Both the position numbers and the translations under genes were made by a program. The notes below the pieces were generated by a model that saw only the letters and a program-made list of their open reading frames with translations, searched no databases and had not been told where the DNA came from. Source: Legionella maioricensis (GTDB lineage Bacteria; Pseudomonadota; Gammaproteobacteria; Legionellales; Legionellaceae). From it: a stretch of DNA of 64,000 nt. Shown here piece after piece: positions 57,270 through 64,000 of the stretch. How positions within the stretch are numbered: the first letter of the stretch is position 1; each line of letters begins with the position of its first letter. Location: the NCBI RefSeq assembly GCF_023618015.1, contig NZ_JAJKBJ010000001.1, forward strand, positions 62,001 through 126,000. The letters run 5' to 3'.

Positions 57270-58229
57270 ATGCACTCCCTTTATCCAGCAATTAAACCCT
57301 TTGCACAACATGAATTAAAAGTAGGTGGTTCTCATCTTCTTTATATAGAAGAAACCGGGAATCCTGAAGGAATACCTGTTTTAGTTATTCATCCAGGCCC
57401 AGGCTCTGGATCTGATGGTTACCTAAGACGCTTTTTCGATCCACAACGTTATAGAATCATCCTGTTTGATCAACGAGGTTGTGGTCGTTCTAGCCCCCAC
57501 TTAGAAGTTCATGACAATAATACCTCTCTCTTACTAGATGACATCGACGCCATTAGAGATTATTTAAGCCTGTCTGAATTCGTTTTATCTGGCGGCGGCT
57601 GGGGATCATTATTGGCTTTGCTGTATGCGCAAAAATTCCCACAACAAATTAAAGCGCTGCTTTTACATCAGGTATTTTTAGGCAGACAAAAAGATATTGA
57701 CTGGTTTTATAAACATGGTGCCAGTTTGGTTTATCCAGATTATTGGGACGAGTTCATCAATCAAGTGCCTGAAAACATGAGGGATAATATTCCCCAATAT
57801 TACGCTGACTGCGTGCTGGGTTCTAATGAATTAGCTCGAATGAGTGCAGCAAAAAACTGGGCTCTTTGGCAAGCGCGCTGCAGTAGTTTACAACCTCATT
57901 TATACGTCATTGATCAATTCAGCGATCCTCATTTTGCTCTGGCTCTTGCAACTCTGGAGTCCTACTATATTACCAATCATTATTTTATTGAAGAAAACCA
58001 GGTTATGGCCAATGTCCATAAAATACGACATATTCCTACTTATATCGTTCACGGCCGTTTTGATTTAGTTACTCCGTTAGCCAGTGCCTGGGAGCTTCAT
58101 CAGGCAATACCGGCTTCGAACTTGAGAATAGTTCGTGATGCGGGGCACTCGGATCGTGAATCAGGAATTATTGATGCGCTGATCTATGCGAGTAAAGAAA
58201 TTTCCAAACAAGGTCTGGATGCATGCTGA
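57270..58229 (+). CDS. Prolyl aminopeptidase (proline iminopeptidase) homologue lacking the nucleophilic serine
   Basis: This alpha/beta-hydrolase of 319 residues is clearly of the proline iminopeptidase family in length and in segments such as FFDPQRYRIILFDQRGCGRS, LLLHQVFLGRQKDIDWFY and VHGRFDLVTP. However, the nucleophile elbow, normally GGSWG, reads GGGWG: codon 110 (57597-57599) is GGC, glycine. The oxyanion loop, normally HGGPG, reads HPGPG. The acid (in HGRFD) and the histidine (DAGHSDRESG) remain. The frame is intact, which argues against simple decay. The protein is probably inactive as a peptidase or uses another residue (Ser107 or Ser113 are near). It overlaps dtd by 7 bp. Confidence 0.88.
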   Translation: MHSLYPAIKPFAQHELKVGGSHLLYIEETGNPEGIPVLVIHPGPGSGSDGYLRRFFDPQRYRIILFDQRGCGRSSPHLEVHDNNTSLLLDDIDAIRDYLSLSEFVLSGGGWGSLLALLYAQKFPQQIKALLLHQVFLGRQKDIDWFYKHGASLVYPDYWDEFINQVPENMRDNIPQYYADCVLGSNELARMSAAKNWALWQARCSSLQPHLYVIDQFSDPHFALALATLESYYITNHYFIEENQVMANVHKIRHIPTYIVHGRFDLVTPLASAWELHQAIPASNLRIVRDAGHSDRESGIIDALIYASKEISKQGLDAC

Positions 58230-58660
58230 CGGTTGTTCAACGAGTTAGTGAAGCTAAAGTTGAGATTAGCAATCAAATAGTGGGTAAGATAGGCCAAGGA
58301 TTAATGATCCTTTGCGGCTTTGAGCGCGAAGACAAGCCTGAACATTTAAATCGCATGCTCACTAAATGCATCAATTATCGTATTTTTGATGACGGTCTGG
58401 GCAAAATGAATCTAAGTCTAAAAGAGGTAAATGGTGGTTTATTATTAGTGCCCCAATTTACCTTAATGGCGGATACCCAAAAAGGATTGCGTCCAAGTTT
58501 TTCTAATGCAGCCCCCCCGGAGCTTGGCCGTCAACTGTTTGAGAGTTTATTAAATCAGGCCCAGGAACTTTATCCGAATACTCAAAGTGGGGTTTTTGGC
58601 GCCAACATGCAGGTTCATTTATGCAATGATGGGCCAGTAACTTTTTTATTACAGTTTTGA
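58223..58660 (+). CDS. dtd: D-aminoacyl-tRNA deacylase
   Basis: This enzyme of 145 residues removes D-amino acids (and glycine) wrongly attached to tRNA. The active site is built from the QFTL motif (VPQFTLMADTQKGLRPSF; most homologues have Ser before Gln) and the cross-subunit Gly-cisPro motif, seen here as NDGPVTFLL near the end, with FGANMQVHL before it. Length is normal. Its ATG overlaps the end of the peptidase homologue by 7 bp. Confidence 0.95.
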   Translation: MLTVVQRVSEAKVEISNQIVGKIGQGLMILCGFEREDKPEHLNRMLTKCINYRIFDDGLGKMNLSLKEVNGGLLLVPQFTLMADTQKGLRPSFSNAAPPELGRQLFESLLNQAQELYPNTQSGVFGANMQVHLCNDGPVTFLLQF

Positions 58661-58820
58661 GACAGCATTTCATCTCGAACGTAAGTGAAACCTATGTGAG
58701 CGCATCGCGCCAAGTTTTGGAAACGTTCCTTCATTACTAAACTTAACTCACATGCATTAAAAAGAACGTTCATTTACTGTCTCTCTATGCCCCAGTGATT
58801 TTCAAATAGCAGCATCAATG

Positions 58821-58826
58821 TATAAT
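58821..58826 (+). promoter_or_regulatory. -10 hexamer upstream of the GTPase gene
   Basis: TATAAT at 58821-58826 is a perfect -10 consensus, 26 bp before the start codon. A weak TTTTCA lies 16 bp further upstream. No PmrA-type repeat is seen. Confidence 0.45.
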
Positions 58827-58852
58827 GAGGCGCGATTTGTATTGAGGTTGTT

Positions 58853-59950
58853 ATGATAGTATTAAATGTTTTTATATTTGGTAGTGAGCAAAGCGGTAAA
58901 ACAGAGCTTCTTAAACAACTCAGTTCTCCAGAGTATCTTAGTCCACTCGAACATCCCTATCAGCCGACCATCGGAATCTATTATACTACTATAACTATTC
59001 CCAACGAATCGAACGAAGACAACATCACTCTAAATTTAGGTGATATGGGTGGTCAGGATCGTTTTAATGGGGATGTAGAGATACTGGCTCACTTTGATTT
59101 TGGCTTATATTGTATCGATTTATCAAGAGAAATTGATGAAATCAAGCTCAAAGAAATTAAAGACGACATTAATAAATTTAGAGAAATAAATCCCCATGCT
59201 CAATTGGTTTTAGTAGGAACTAAAGCCGATGTGGCGTTATCTAATGCTCTGAACAATGTACTCCAACAATTAGAAGAGTTCACGTTCGCCGCAACTGTTT
59301 CTACCTCCGCACGAGAAGCACGGGGATCCAAAAAACTTTATAAGGCTCTTTGTTTAGAAGCCCATAAAAAATTACGCCCTAATGAAGAAGACTACCGCAG
59401 TTTTTATAATCCTTTAAATAATATTCAACAAGCACGTAATCGATGCCTTCAAGGCTCAGATTTATATAATGCTTTGGATAATTTAAATAATAAAGCCATT
59501 AACTTGCCTTTTTATGTCGTCTCAGCCCTTGGAACTGAGGCAAACATCCTGCTGGATAATATTCAGAACCCCTCCAACCCGGATATAATGGCAAGTATTA
59601 ATTTATTCCATGAAAACTGTAATGAACTGGTCCAAGGGAGATATCAGGCGGTCATTAATGCCATTTGGACACTGACTATTACTGCTGCAATCACAATAAT
59701 TGCAGGGGTAATAGGCTTTGGGATCGGATTTGCCTTGGGTGCATGGTCTGGCCCTGGAGCTTTTTTTACAGGTTTGGCAGCAGGCTGGGCAAGCTCAATG
59801 GCTGTGGCCGGAGGAGCTTCTTTATTTGGTTTAGGTACTTTAGCCTATACTGCCACGCATACGTTTTTTAAAACAACTCCGGTTGAAGATGCTGTGAATG
59901 AAATTGCTGCACTCGCACCATCAATTGCCAATGAGATTGCCTGCTCATGA
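58853..59950 (+). CDS. Ras/Rab-like small GTPase with hydrophobic C-terminal hairpin, putative Dot/Icm effector
   Basis: This protein of 365 residues has a complete small-GTPase domain (1-175): G1 GSEQSGKT (10-17), G2 Thr39 in QPTIG, G3 DMGGQ (64-68), G4 TKAD (123-126) and G5 TSA (151-153). G4 deviates from NKxD by having Thr for Asn. A helical linker of about 90 residues follows, then two glycine-rich hydrophobic segments (about 268-297 and 303-335) that could form a membrane hairpin. The tail ends ANEIACS with a cysteine at -2, which is not a CaaX box. No signal peptide is present. GAGG lies 5 nt before the ATG, and TATAAT occurs at 58821. Eukaryotic-like architecture suggests a translocated modulator of host membranes. 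Confidence 0.8.
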   Translation: MIVLNVFIFGSEQSGKTELLKQLSSPEYLSPLEHPYQPTIGIYYTTITIPNESNEDNITLNLGDMGGQDRFNGDVEILAHFDFGLYCIDLSREIDEIKLKEIKDDINKFREINPHAQLVLVGTKADVALSNALNNVLQQLEEFTFAATVSTSAREARGSKKLYKALCLEAHKKLRPNEEDYRSFYNPLNNIQQARNRCLQGSDLYNALDNLNNKAINLPFYVVSALGTEANILLDNIQNPSNPDIMASINLFHENCNELVQGRYQAVINAIWTLTITAAITIIAGVIGFGIGFALGAWSGPGAFFTGLAAGWASSMAVAGGASLFGLGTLAYTATHTFFKTTPVEDAVNEIAALAPSIANEIACS

Positions 59951-60036
59951 CCCCGCATTGATTATTAGTTCGACCAGTTTGCAAGAATCATAAACTGGTG
60001 TAACATCATCGTAAGTATCTAATAATTAGAAAAATA

Positions 60037-60822
60037 ATGCGCTTAATTGTAATGTTTTCCAGTATGATTGGAACCTTCATGTTAACAGGCTGTGCGCACA
60101 AAGGAACTAATCCCGTTGACCCTTATGAGTCCTTTAATCGCAAGGTCTACAATTTCAATATGGCTGTTGATGCTACCATGTTAAGACCAACAGCAAAACT
60201 ATATCACGCAGTGGTGCCTCGTGTAGCTAGAAAAGGGATAGGTAATGCCTTTAATAACCTGGATATGCTTCCCACCATTGCCAACGATCTTCTTCAGGCT
60301 CAAGGAAAATGGGCGATTAAAGATTCCTGGCGTTTTGTCATTAACTCTTCTTTAGGGGTTGCAGGTTTATTTGATGTTGCTAATAAATTTGGCTTGCCAC
60401 CACATTATAACGATTTAGGGGTAACCTTTGCGAAATGGGGGGATAAAAAATCACCCTATCTGGTCATTCCTTTAATAGGCCCAAGCACAATACGTGACGG
60501 CTCGGGATGGTTATTTCAATTTGTTCTTTGGAGTCCCTATGTCTACATCAATAATGATGCAGTAGCCTATGGTTTATTTGGATTACATTACGTTGATTTG
60601 CGCTCCCAACTCTTTGATTCAGAACGGATAATGAATGAAGCTTTAGATAAATACTCGTTCATGAGAGATGCTTATTTACAGCATAGAGCTTATCTCATCT
60701 CCGGAGCAGAACAAGATAATGGCTCGCTTTACGTAGATGATGCTGCAGCGGATCAAGAGGCTCTTGGCAAGGAAGGAGGCGCTCAAAATGACCAAGCACC
60801 AGCAGATTATGTCGATGAATAA
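60037..60822 (+). CDS. mlaA: MlaA (VacJ) family outer-membrane lipoprotein
   Basis: This lipoprotein of 261 residues extracts mislocalised phospholipids from the outer leaflet of the outer membrane for return by the Mla pathway. The lipobox is LTGC (Cys19) after MRLIVMFSSMIGTFM. Family segments are DPYESFNRKVYNFNMAVD, FNNLDMLPTIANDLLQ, FVINSSLGVAGLFDVA, LGVTFAKWGDKKSPYLVIPLIGPST and a VDLRSQL region. The acidic C-terminal tail is extra. The other mla genes are not nearby, as is usual for mlaA. Confidence 0.94.
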   Translation: MRLIVMFSSMIGTFMLTGCAHKGTNPVDPYESFNRKVYNFNMAVDATMLRPTAKLYHAVVPRVARKGIGNAFNNLDMLPTIANDLLQAQGKWAIKDSWRFVINSSLGVAGLFDVANKFGLPPHYNDLGVTFAKWGDKKSPYLVIPLIGPSTIRDGSGWLFQFVLWSPYVYINNDAVAYGLFGLHYVDLRSQLFDSERIMNEALDKYSFMRDAYLQHRAYLISGAEQDNGSLYVDDAAADQEALGKEGGAQNDQAPADYVDE

Positions 60823-60840
60823 TTTTCTAGGTACGCCCGA

Positions 60841-60938
60841 TGTAGCCCGTATTAGCGCAGCGTAATACGGGCATAATTTTATATAAAGTGTGAAACTGTT
60901 TTTGAAGCCTGTATTACGCTGCGCTAATTCGAGCTACA
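60841..60938. repeat. Nested palindromic repeat, family C (full-length)
   Basis: Outer arms 60841-60872 and 60907-60938 are reverse complements over about 29 of 32 bases. Within each arm is a smaller palindrome; the first is GCCCGTATTA / TAATACGGGC (60845-60854, 60863-60872). Smaller relatives occur at 12036-12065 and 35705-35745. Confidence 0.85.
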
Positions 60939-60958
60939 TAGAGACACAGCTTATGTGG

Positions 60959-61116
60959 GTAACTGTTCACGGGATATGTAATTTATAAAAATAGCATGAC
61001 CAAATAGTCGTCGTTGCGAACAAAGTGAAGCAGTACAGAACTCTAACGAAACAGCGTTCTGGTTTGCTTCGCCAAGGCTCGCAACGACGGAATGTACATG
61101 TCCTGTGAACAGTTAC
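60959..61116. repeat. Composite palindromic repeat, family B
   Basis: Outer arms 60959-60980 and 61095-61116 match over 20 of 22 bases (GTAACTGTTCAC...). Inner arms (about 61008-61032 and 61064-61090) carry TCGTCGTTGCGAACAAAG and its counterpart. It ends directly before the gshB stop codon and could form the 3' end of that transcript. Confidence 0.8.
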
Positions 61117-62070
61117 TTATGAGGCCAAACGTATTTGCTCAAGACAATGCAGATAGTCTCCCGCAATATCTAATCCTGTTTCAGCTGAAATTTCACGCAG
61201 GCAAGTCGGACTGGTTACGTTAATCTCGGTTAAATAATCCCCGATCACATCGATACCTACAAAATATAAACCTTTTGCTTTGAGTGTGGGAGCTATCTGT
61301 TCACAAATCCATCTATCTCTTGCGGTAATTTCAACAACTTTACCTTTTGCACCTGCTGCTAAATTACCTCGTAATTCACCTTTGGCCGGAATACGTGCTA
61401 AAGCATAAGGAACGGGCTCACCATCAAGCAACAAGATACGTTTATCTCCTGCTGTGGCTATTTCAGGAATATAGTGCTGAGCCATGATATTAATGTTTTG
61501 CCCTTGGGTCAGTACTTCCAAAATTACTGATAAATTTCGTCCATGCTGATCCACATGAAATACCGAACTCCCCCCCATCCCTTCCAAGGGTTTAAAAATA
61601 ACATTTTGATGGGTTTGCCAAAATTCTTTTAAACGTGCAATATTGCTAGACACCAGTGTGGTAGGACAACATTGAGGAAAATTCAAAGTAAAAAACTTCT
61701 CATTGGCATCACGCAGGCTTTGAGGTTTATTAGCGACTAATACCCCATCACGCTCTGCTAACTCTAATGCGTAAGTGGTATAAATATATTCCATATTAAA
61801 AGGAGGATCTTTACGCATCAGAATGATATCAAAATCACTTAATGGCTGTTCACCCAAGTCTTTAGTTTTTGCCCAATCAAGGCTGTGCTCGTCGCCAACA
61901 GTAATATCATAAACCCGTGAATAAGCATGCCCCTCACGGCAAAATAAATCCATCTTTGTGAAATACACACAAGACCAACCTAGAGCCTTGGCGCTCGTGA
62001 TCATAGCAACCGTAGTGTCCTTGTATGGCTTTAATTGATGCAAAGGATCCATAAGTACCGCGAGTTTCAT
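61117..62070 (-). CDS. gshB: Glutathione synthetase
   Basis: This ATP-grasp enzyme of 317 residues joins gamma-glutamylcysteine and glycine. Diagnostic sequence includes AVLMDPLHQLKPYKDTTVAMI (N-domain), MRKDPPFNMEYIYTTY, FKPLEGMGGSSVF, RILLLDGEPVPYALARIPAKGELRGNLAAG and FVGIDVIGDYLTEINVTSPTCLREI. It begins at a TAATG overlap with gshA, with GGAGGAGA as ribosome binding site inside the end of gshA. Both steps of glutathione synthesis are therefore cotranslated. Confidence 0.97.
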   Translation of the reverse strand: MKLAVLMDPLHQLKPYKDTTVAMITSAKALGWSCVYFTKMDLFCREGHAYSRVYDITVGDEHSLDWAKTKDLGEQPLSDFDIILMRKDPPFNMEYIYTTYALELAERDGVLVANKPQSLRDANEKFFTLNFPQCCPTTLVSSNIARLKEFWQTHQNVIFKPLEGMGGSSVFHVDQHGRNLSVILEVLTQGQNINIMAQHYIPEIATAGDKRILLLDGEPVPYALARIPAKGELRGNLAAGAKGKVVEITARDRWICEQIAPTLKAKGLYFVGIDVIGDYLTEINVTSPTCLREISAETGLDIAGDYLHCLEQIRLAS

Positions 62071-63365
62071 TATTCTCCTCCAATTGCCGCAATTTCTCTT
62101 GCTGCTGCTAAGGCCGCCAGACGTGCAATTACTCCATAAACATAAAAACGATTAGGGCAATCCACAACCGCTAAGTCATCGCAGGGCATATTACAGGCTT
62201 GAGCAAAAGCCAAGGGTTCAAAATGCATTCCAGGGGCGTTAAGATTCTCATCTATTCCTCTACCCTGATGAACGCGATAAAAACCACCTACAACAAATTG
62301 ACCAATCATATAAACTACCGGCTCTGCCACAGCACCATCAGGCATGGTTTCAAAAGTATAAACACCCTCTTGAATGATCACTCTATCTACCTTACGGCTT
62401 CCTTTACTAGCAGACATTTTGGTGCGTTGCTTTCTATTTAATTGACGTAACTCCTCACCGTCATGCACCATCATCACACTCATACCGTAAGTGCCATTAT
62501 CTGCTTTAACTACCACGAAGGGTCTGTCTTTTATGCCATAAGTAACATATTTATCACTGACTAAAGACAGTATTTTATCTACTTCCTGGGCTAATTGATC
62601 CACCCCTTCTTGAGCCATAAAATCAACGCCGTCTAAAGCACTGAAATAAGGGTCAATTAACCAGGAGTCAATACCAACCAAGTCAGCAAACTCGTGAGCT
62701 ACTTCATTAAAAAATTGAAAATGGCTTGATTTCAAACGTGTTGCCCAACCTAACTTAGCGGTGGGCCTAATCCGTTGTTGCAAACCTTGCAAAATTTCAG
62801 GGATACCGGAAGATAAATCATTATTTAACATCAGAAAACAAGGATTAAAATTATCCAGCCCCACTCTATTTCCCTGACGTTGCAGAGGTTCTATTAATAA
62901 AGTCTCTCCATGTTCAAGAACCACTTCCATAGGATCTTTAAGCTCTGGATCTAAACTACCAATACGCACAATAAAACCCGCTTTAATTAAAATATTGCGT
63001 AGCACATTCAGACTTTGCATATAAAATTTATTGCGGGTATGACTTTCGGGAAGAATTAATATTTTGGTGCAATCAGGAATATATTCTACTAATACTGATT
63101 GTGCAGCCTGAATACACAAAGGAAGAAACTCTGGATTCAAATTATTAAAACCTGCAGGAAATAAATTCGTATCAACAGGAGCCAGCTTAAAACCTGCATG
63201 GCGCAAATCTACCGATGAAGTCAAAGGTGGAGGTGTTTCTTTCCACTTTAGTCGGAACCAAGCCTCTATTTCCGGAACCTGATTTAAAATAATCTTTTCC
63301 ACATGGTGTAAAGGACCTGAATGAGCCGTTGTCAAATGTGGAACTGGGATTTCGGTAGCATTCAT
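62070..63365 (-). CDS. gshA: Glutamate-cysteine ligase, proteobacterial non-E. coli type
   Basis: This enzyme of 431 residues makes gamma-glutamylcysteine. It is not the E. coli-type GshA, but the distinct family found in Legionella, Acidithiobacillus and others. That family is seen in SSVDLRHAGFKLAPVDTNLFPAGFNNL, FFNEVAHEFADLVGIDSWLIDPYF, PFVVVKADNGTYGMSVMMV and the C-terminal NRFYVYGVIARLAALAAAREIA. The longest frame starts with GTG at 63371, but GGGGAG at 63372-63377 lies 6 nt before the ATG at 63365. Its operon partner gshB overlaps by one base, supporting the call. Confidence 0.93.
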   Translation of the reverse strand: MNATEIPVPHLTTAHSGPLHHVEKIILNQVPEIEAWFRLKWKETPPPLTSSVDLRHAGFKLAPVDTNLFPAGFNNLNPEFLPLCIQAAQSVLVEYIPDCTKILILPESHTRNKFYMQSLNVLRNILIKAGFIVRIGSLDPELKDPMEVVLEHGETLLIEPLQRQGNRVGLDNFNPCFLMLNNDLSSGIPEILQGLQQRIRPTAKLGWATRLKSSHFQFFNEVAHEFADLVGIDSWLIDPYFSALDGVDFMAQEGVDQLAQEVDKILSLVSDKYVTYGIKDRPFVVVKADNGTYGMSVMMVHDGEELRQLNRKQRTKMSASKGSRKVDRVIIQEGVYTFETMPDGAVAEPVVYMIGQFVVGGFYRVHQGRGIDENLNAPGMHFEPLAFAQACNMPCDDLAVVDCPNRFYVYGVIARLAALAAAREIAAIGGE

Positions 63366-63493
63366 GCTCACTCCCCTGAATTTTGGAATGGATCAATGGT
63401 ACCGATGTTGATGATAAAATGAAAGATCTACCCGATTTTAAGTGTCAAAAGTGATTCGAGTTATTTATCCTGGTAAAGTCAACGATAGCGTAA

Positions 63494-64000
63494 TTAATAT
63501 TCTAACAGACTGCAATTTTCGGCAGACTGCACCATATCATCGCTTTCTAACTCGCAGTTAAAACCAGTCAGGCTCATTAGGATTTCAATATCCTCAGCAA
63601 TTTCCGGCACGGTATGAAGGTAAGCCACGCGCTTAAAAAAAAGAGGAGTATCATAATTTATTTGAAATTGTTTTAAAGCCTCGGCAAACTCTAGATACCC
63701 GGGGGGTATGGAGAAAATTACAGCAGAAGTGGAGGATAATTTAGAGTGTGATTGTAAATCATATTTCTTTATTAACTGACCCAGTTTTTGTTGAACAATC
63801 TTTTCATACGCCTCCAATTCTTCCGCTAATTGTTGCGAGATTTCTTGATATTGAAGATCGGTTTTTACCTGACTTAACTCTTCAGCTGAATAATCGACTG
63901 TCTGTAAGCCCGCCCTGTTTGCCAAATAAATAAGATCAATCCGTCTATTATCCTGAAGCAGCTGCTCCTGATGCTCTATTATATAATCAGTACGTAAAAT
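63494..64000 (-). CDS. Unrecognised protein, C-terminal part (5' end outside window)
   Basis: The frame is open from the stop at 63494 to the window edge, giving the last 168 residues of a longer protein; an apparent start at 63925 is a TTG inside the frame and is not convincing. The visible part begins IEHQEQLLQDNRRIDLIYLA. It has a charged, probably coiled-coil segment (about LQYQEISQQLAEELEAYEKI) and a more globular end with FSIPPGYLEFAEALKQF and a Glu/Asp-rich C-terminal region. I do not recognise a domain. The acidic tail is worth checking for a Dot/Icm E-block once the full gene is seen. Confidence 0.6.
   Translation of the reverse strand: MLRTDYIIEHQEQLLQDNRRIDLIYLANRAGLQTVDYSAEELSQVKTDLQYQEISQQLAEELEAYEKIVQQKLGQLIKKYDLQSHSKLSSTSAVIFSIPPGYLEFAEALKQFQINYDTPLFFKRVAYLHTVPEIAEDIEILMSLTGFNCELESDDMVQSAENCSLLEY

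Noticed and set aside
59101-59950. GTPase call as a bacterial Era/Der-type ribosome GTPase
   Set aside because: The DxGGQ form of G3, the Ras-like switch layout and the hydrophobic C-terminal hairpin do not fit Era, Der or ObgE, which have conserved extra domains that are absent here.
63748-63933. 61-codon plus-strand frame near the window end
   Set aside because: It is antisense to the open partial gene that runs off the window, which has better protein-like composition.

Overview
The window is chromosomal DNA of a Legionella species, or a very close relative in the Legionellales. The evidence is the combination of a Com1/DsbA2-type periplasmic oxidoreductase, a fused aspartokinase/diaminopimelate decarboxylase, a complete leucine/isovalerate degradation operon, moderately AT-rich DNA with many short palindromic repeats, and several eukaryotic-like proteins (F-box, LRR, Ras-like GTPase) of the kind Legionella delivers through its Dot/Icm type IV secretion system. 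I recognise no rRNA, tRNA, CRISPR array, transposase or prophage gene.

Layout. 1-5.0 kb: 3' end of tamB, hemB, a small secreted protein, a FadL-type porin (-) and a repeat-rich gap with a 20-bp tandem repeat. 5.0-15.1 kb: the lysAC fusion followed 4 bp later by an AddA/RecB-like helicase-nuclease, an Mrp/ApbC P-loop protein, csiV and oxyR (convergent), and an MFS transporter divergent from oxyR. 15.2-20.0 kb (-): an unknown effector-like protein, then the operon msbA-lpxK-orf320, in which an unrecognised exported protein is coupled to lipid A genes.

20.1-30.0 kb is the accessory centre. A 2376-codon gene on the minus strand encodes LRRs, a papain-like Cys/His/Asp module, up to four AAA-like modules (two canonical) and a C-terminal membrane anchor. 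Divergent from it is an F-box plus pentapeptide-repeat protein preceded by a good match to the PmrA box that controls many Dot/Icm effectors. Imperfect direct repeats flank the giant gene.

30-33 kb (-): a GNAT acetyltransferase, pyrD and a methyltransferase. 33.3-43.5 kb (+): an operon of isovaleryl-CoA dehydrogenase, thiolase, a small membrane protein, both methylcrotonyl-CoA carboxylase subunits, methylglutaconyl-CoA hydratase, HMG-CoA lyase and acetoacetyl-CoA synthetase. Together these take isovaleryl-CoA to acetyl-CoA. 43.8-46.9 kb: a VirK-like secreted protein (-) and metNIQ methionine import (+). 47.1-48.6 kb: a coiled-coil protein with a glutamate-rich tail and a second PmrA-like box, a good Dot/Icm effector candidate.

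48.9-57.0 kb: a small PA3496-family protein, then on the minus strand rsmJ, gmhB, glyS, glyQ, a dsbA2-like gene and uvrD. 57.3-60.8 kb (+): a prolyl-aminopeptidase homologue whose catalytic serine is glycine, overlapping dtd; a Ras-like GTPase with a hydrophobic C-terminal hairpin; and an MlaA lipoprotein. 61.1-64 kb (-): gshA-gshB and the 3' part of an unrecognised gene running off the window.

Short palindromic repeats of at least three families sit in most of the larger gaps. Start codons were moved from the longest ORF wherever a Shine-Dalgarno sequence or family alignment favoured an internal start. All functional calls come from reading motifs; no database search was run.
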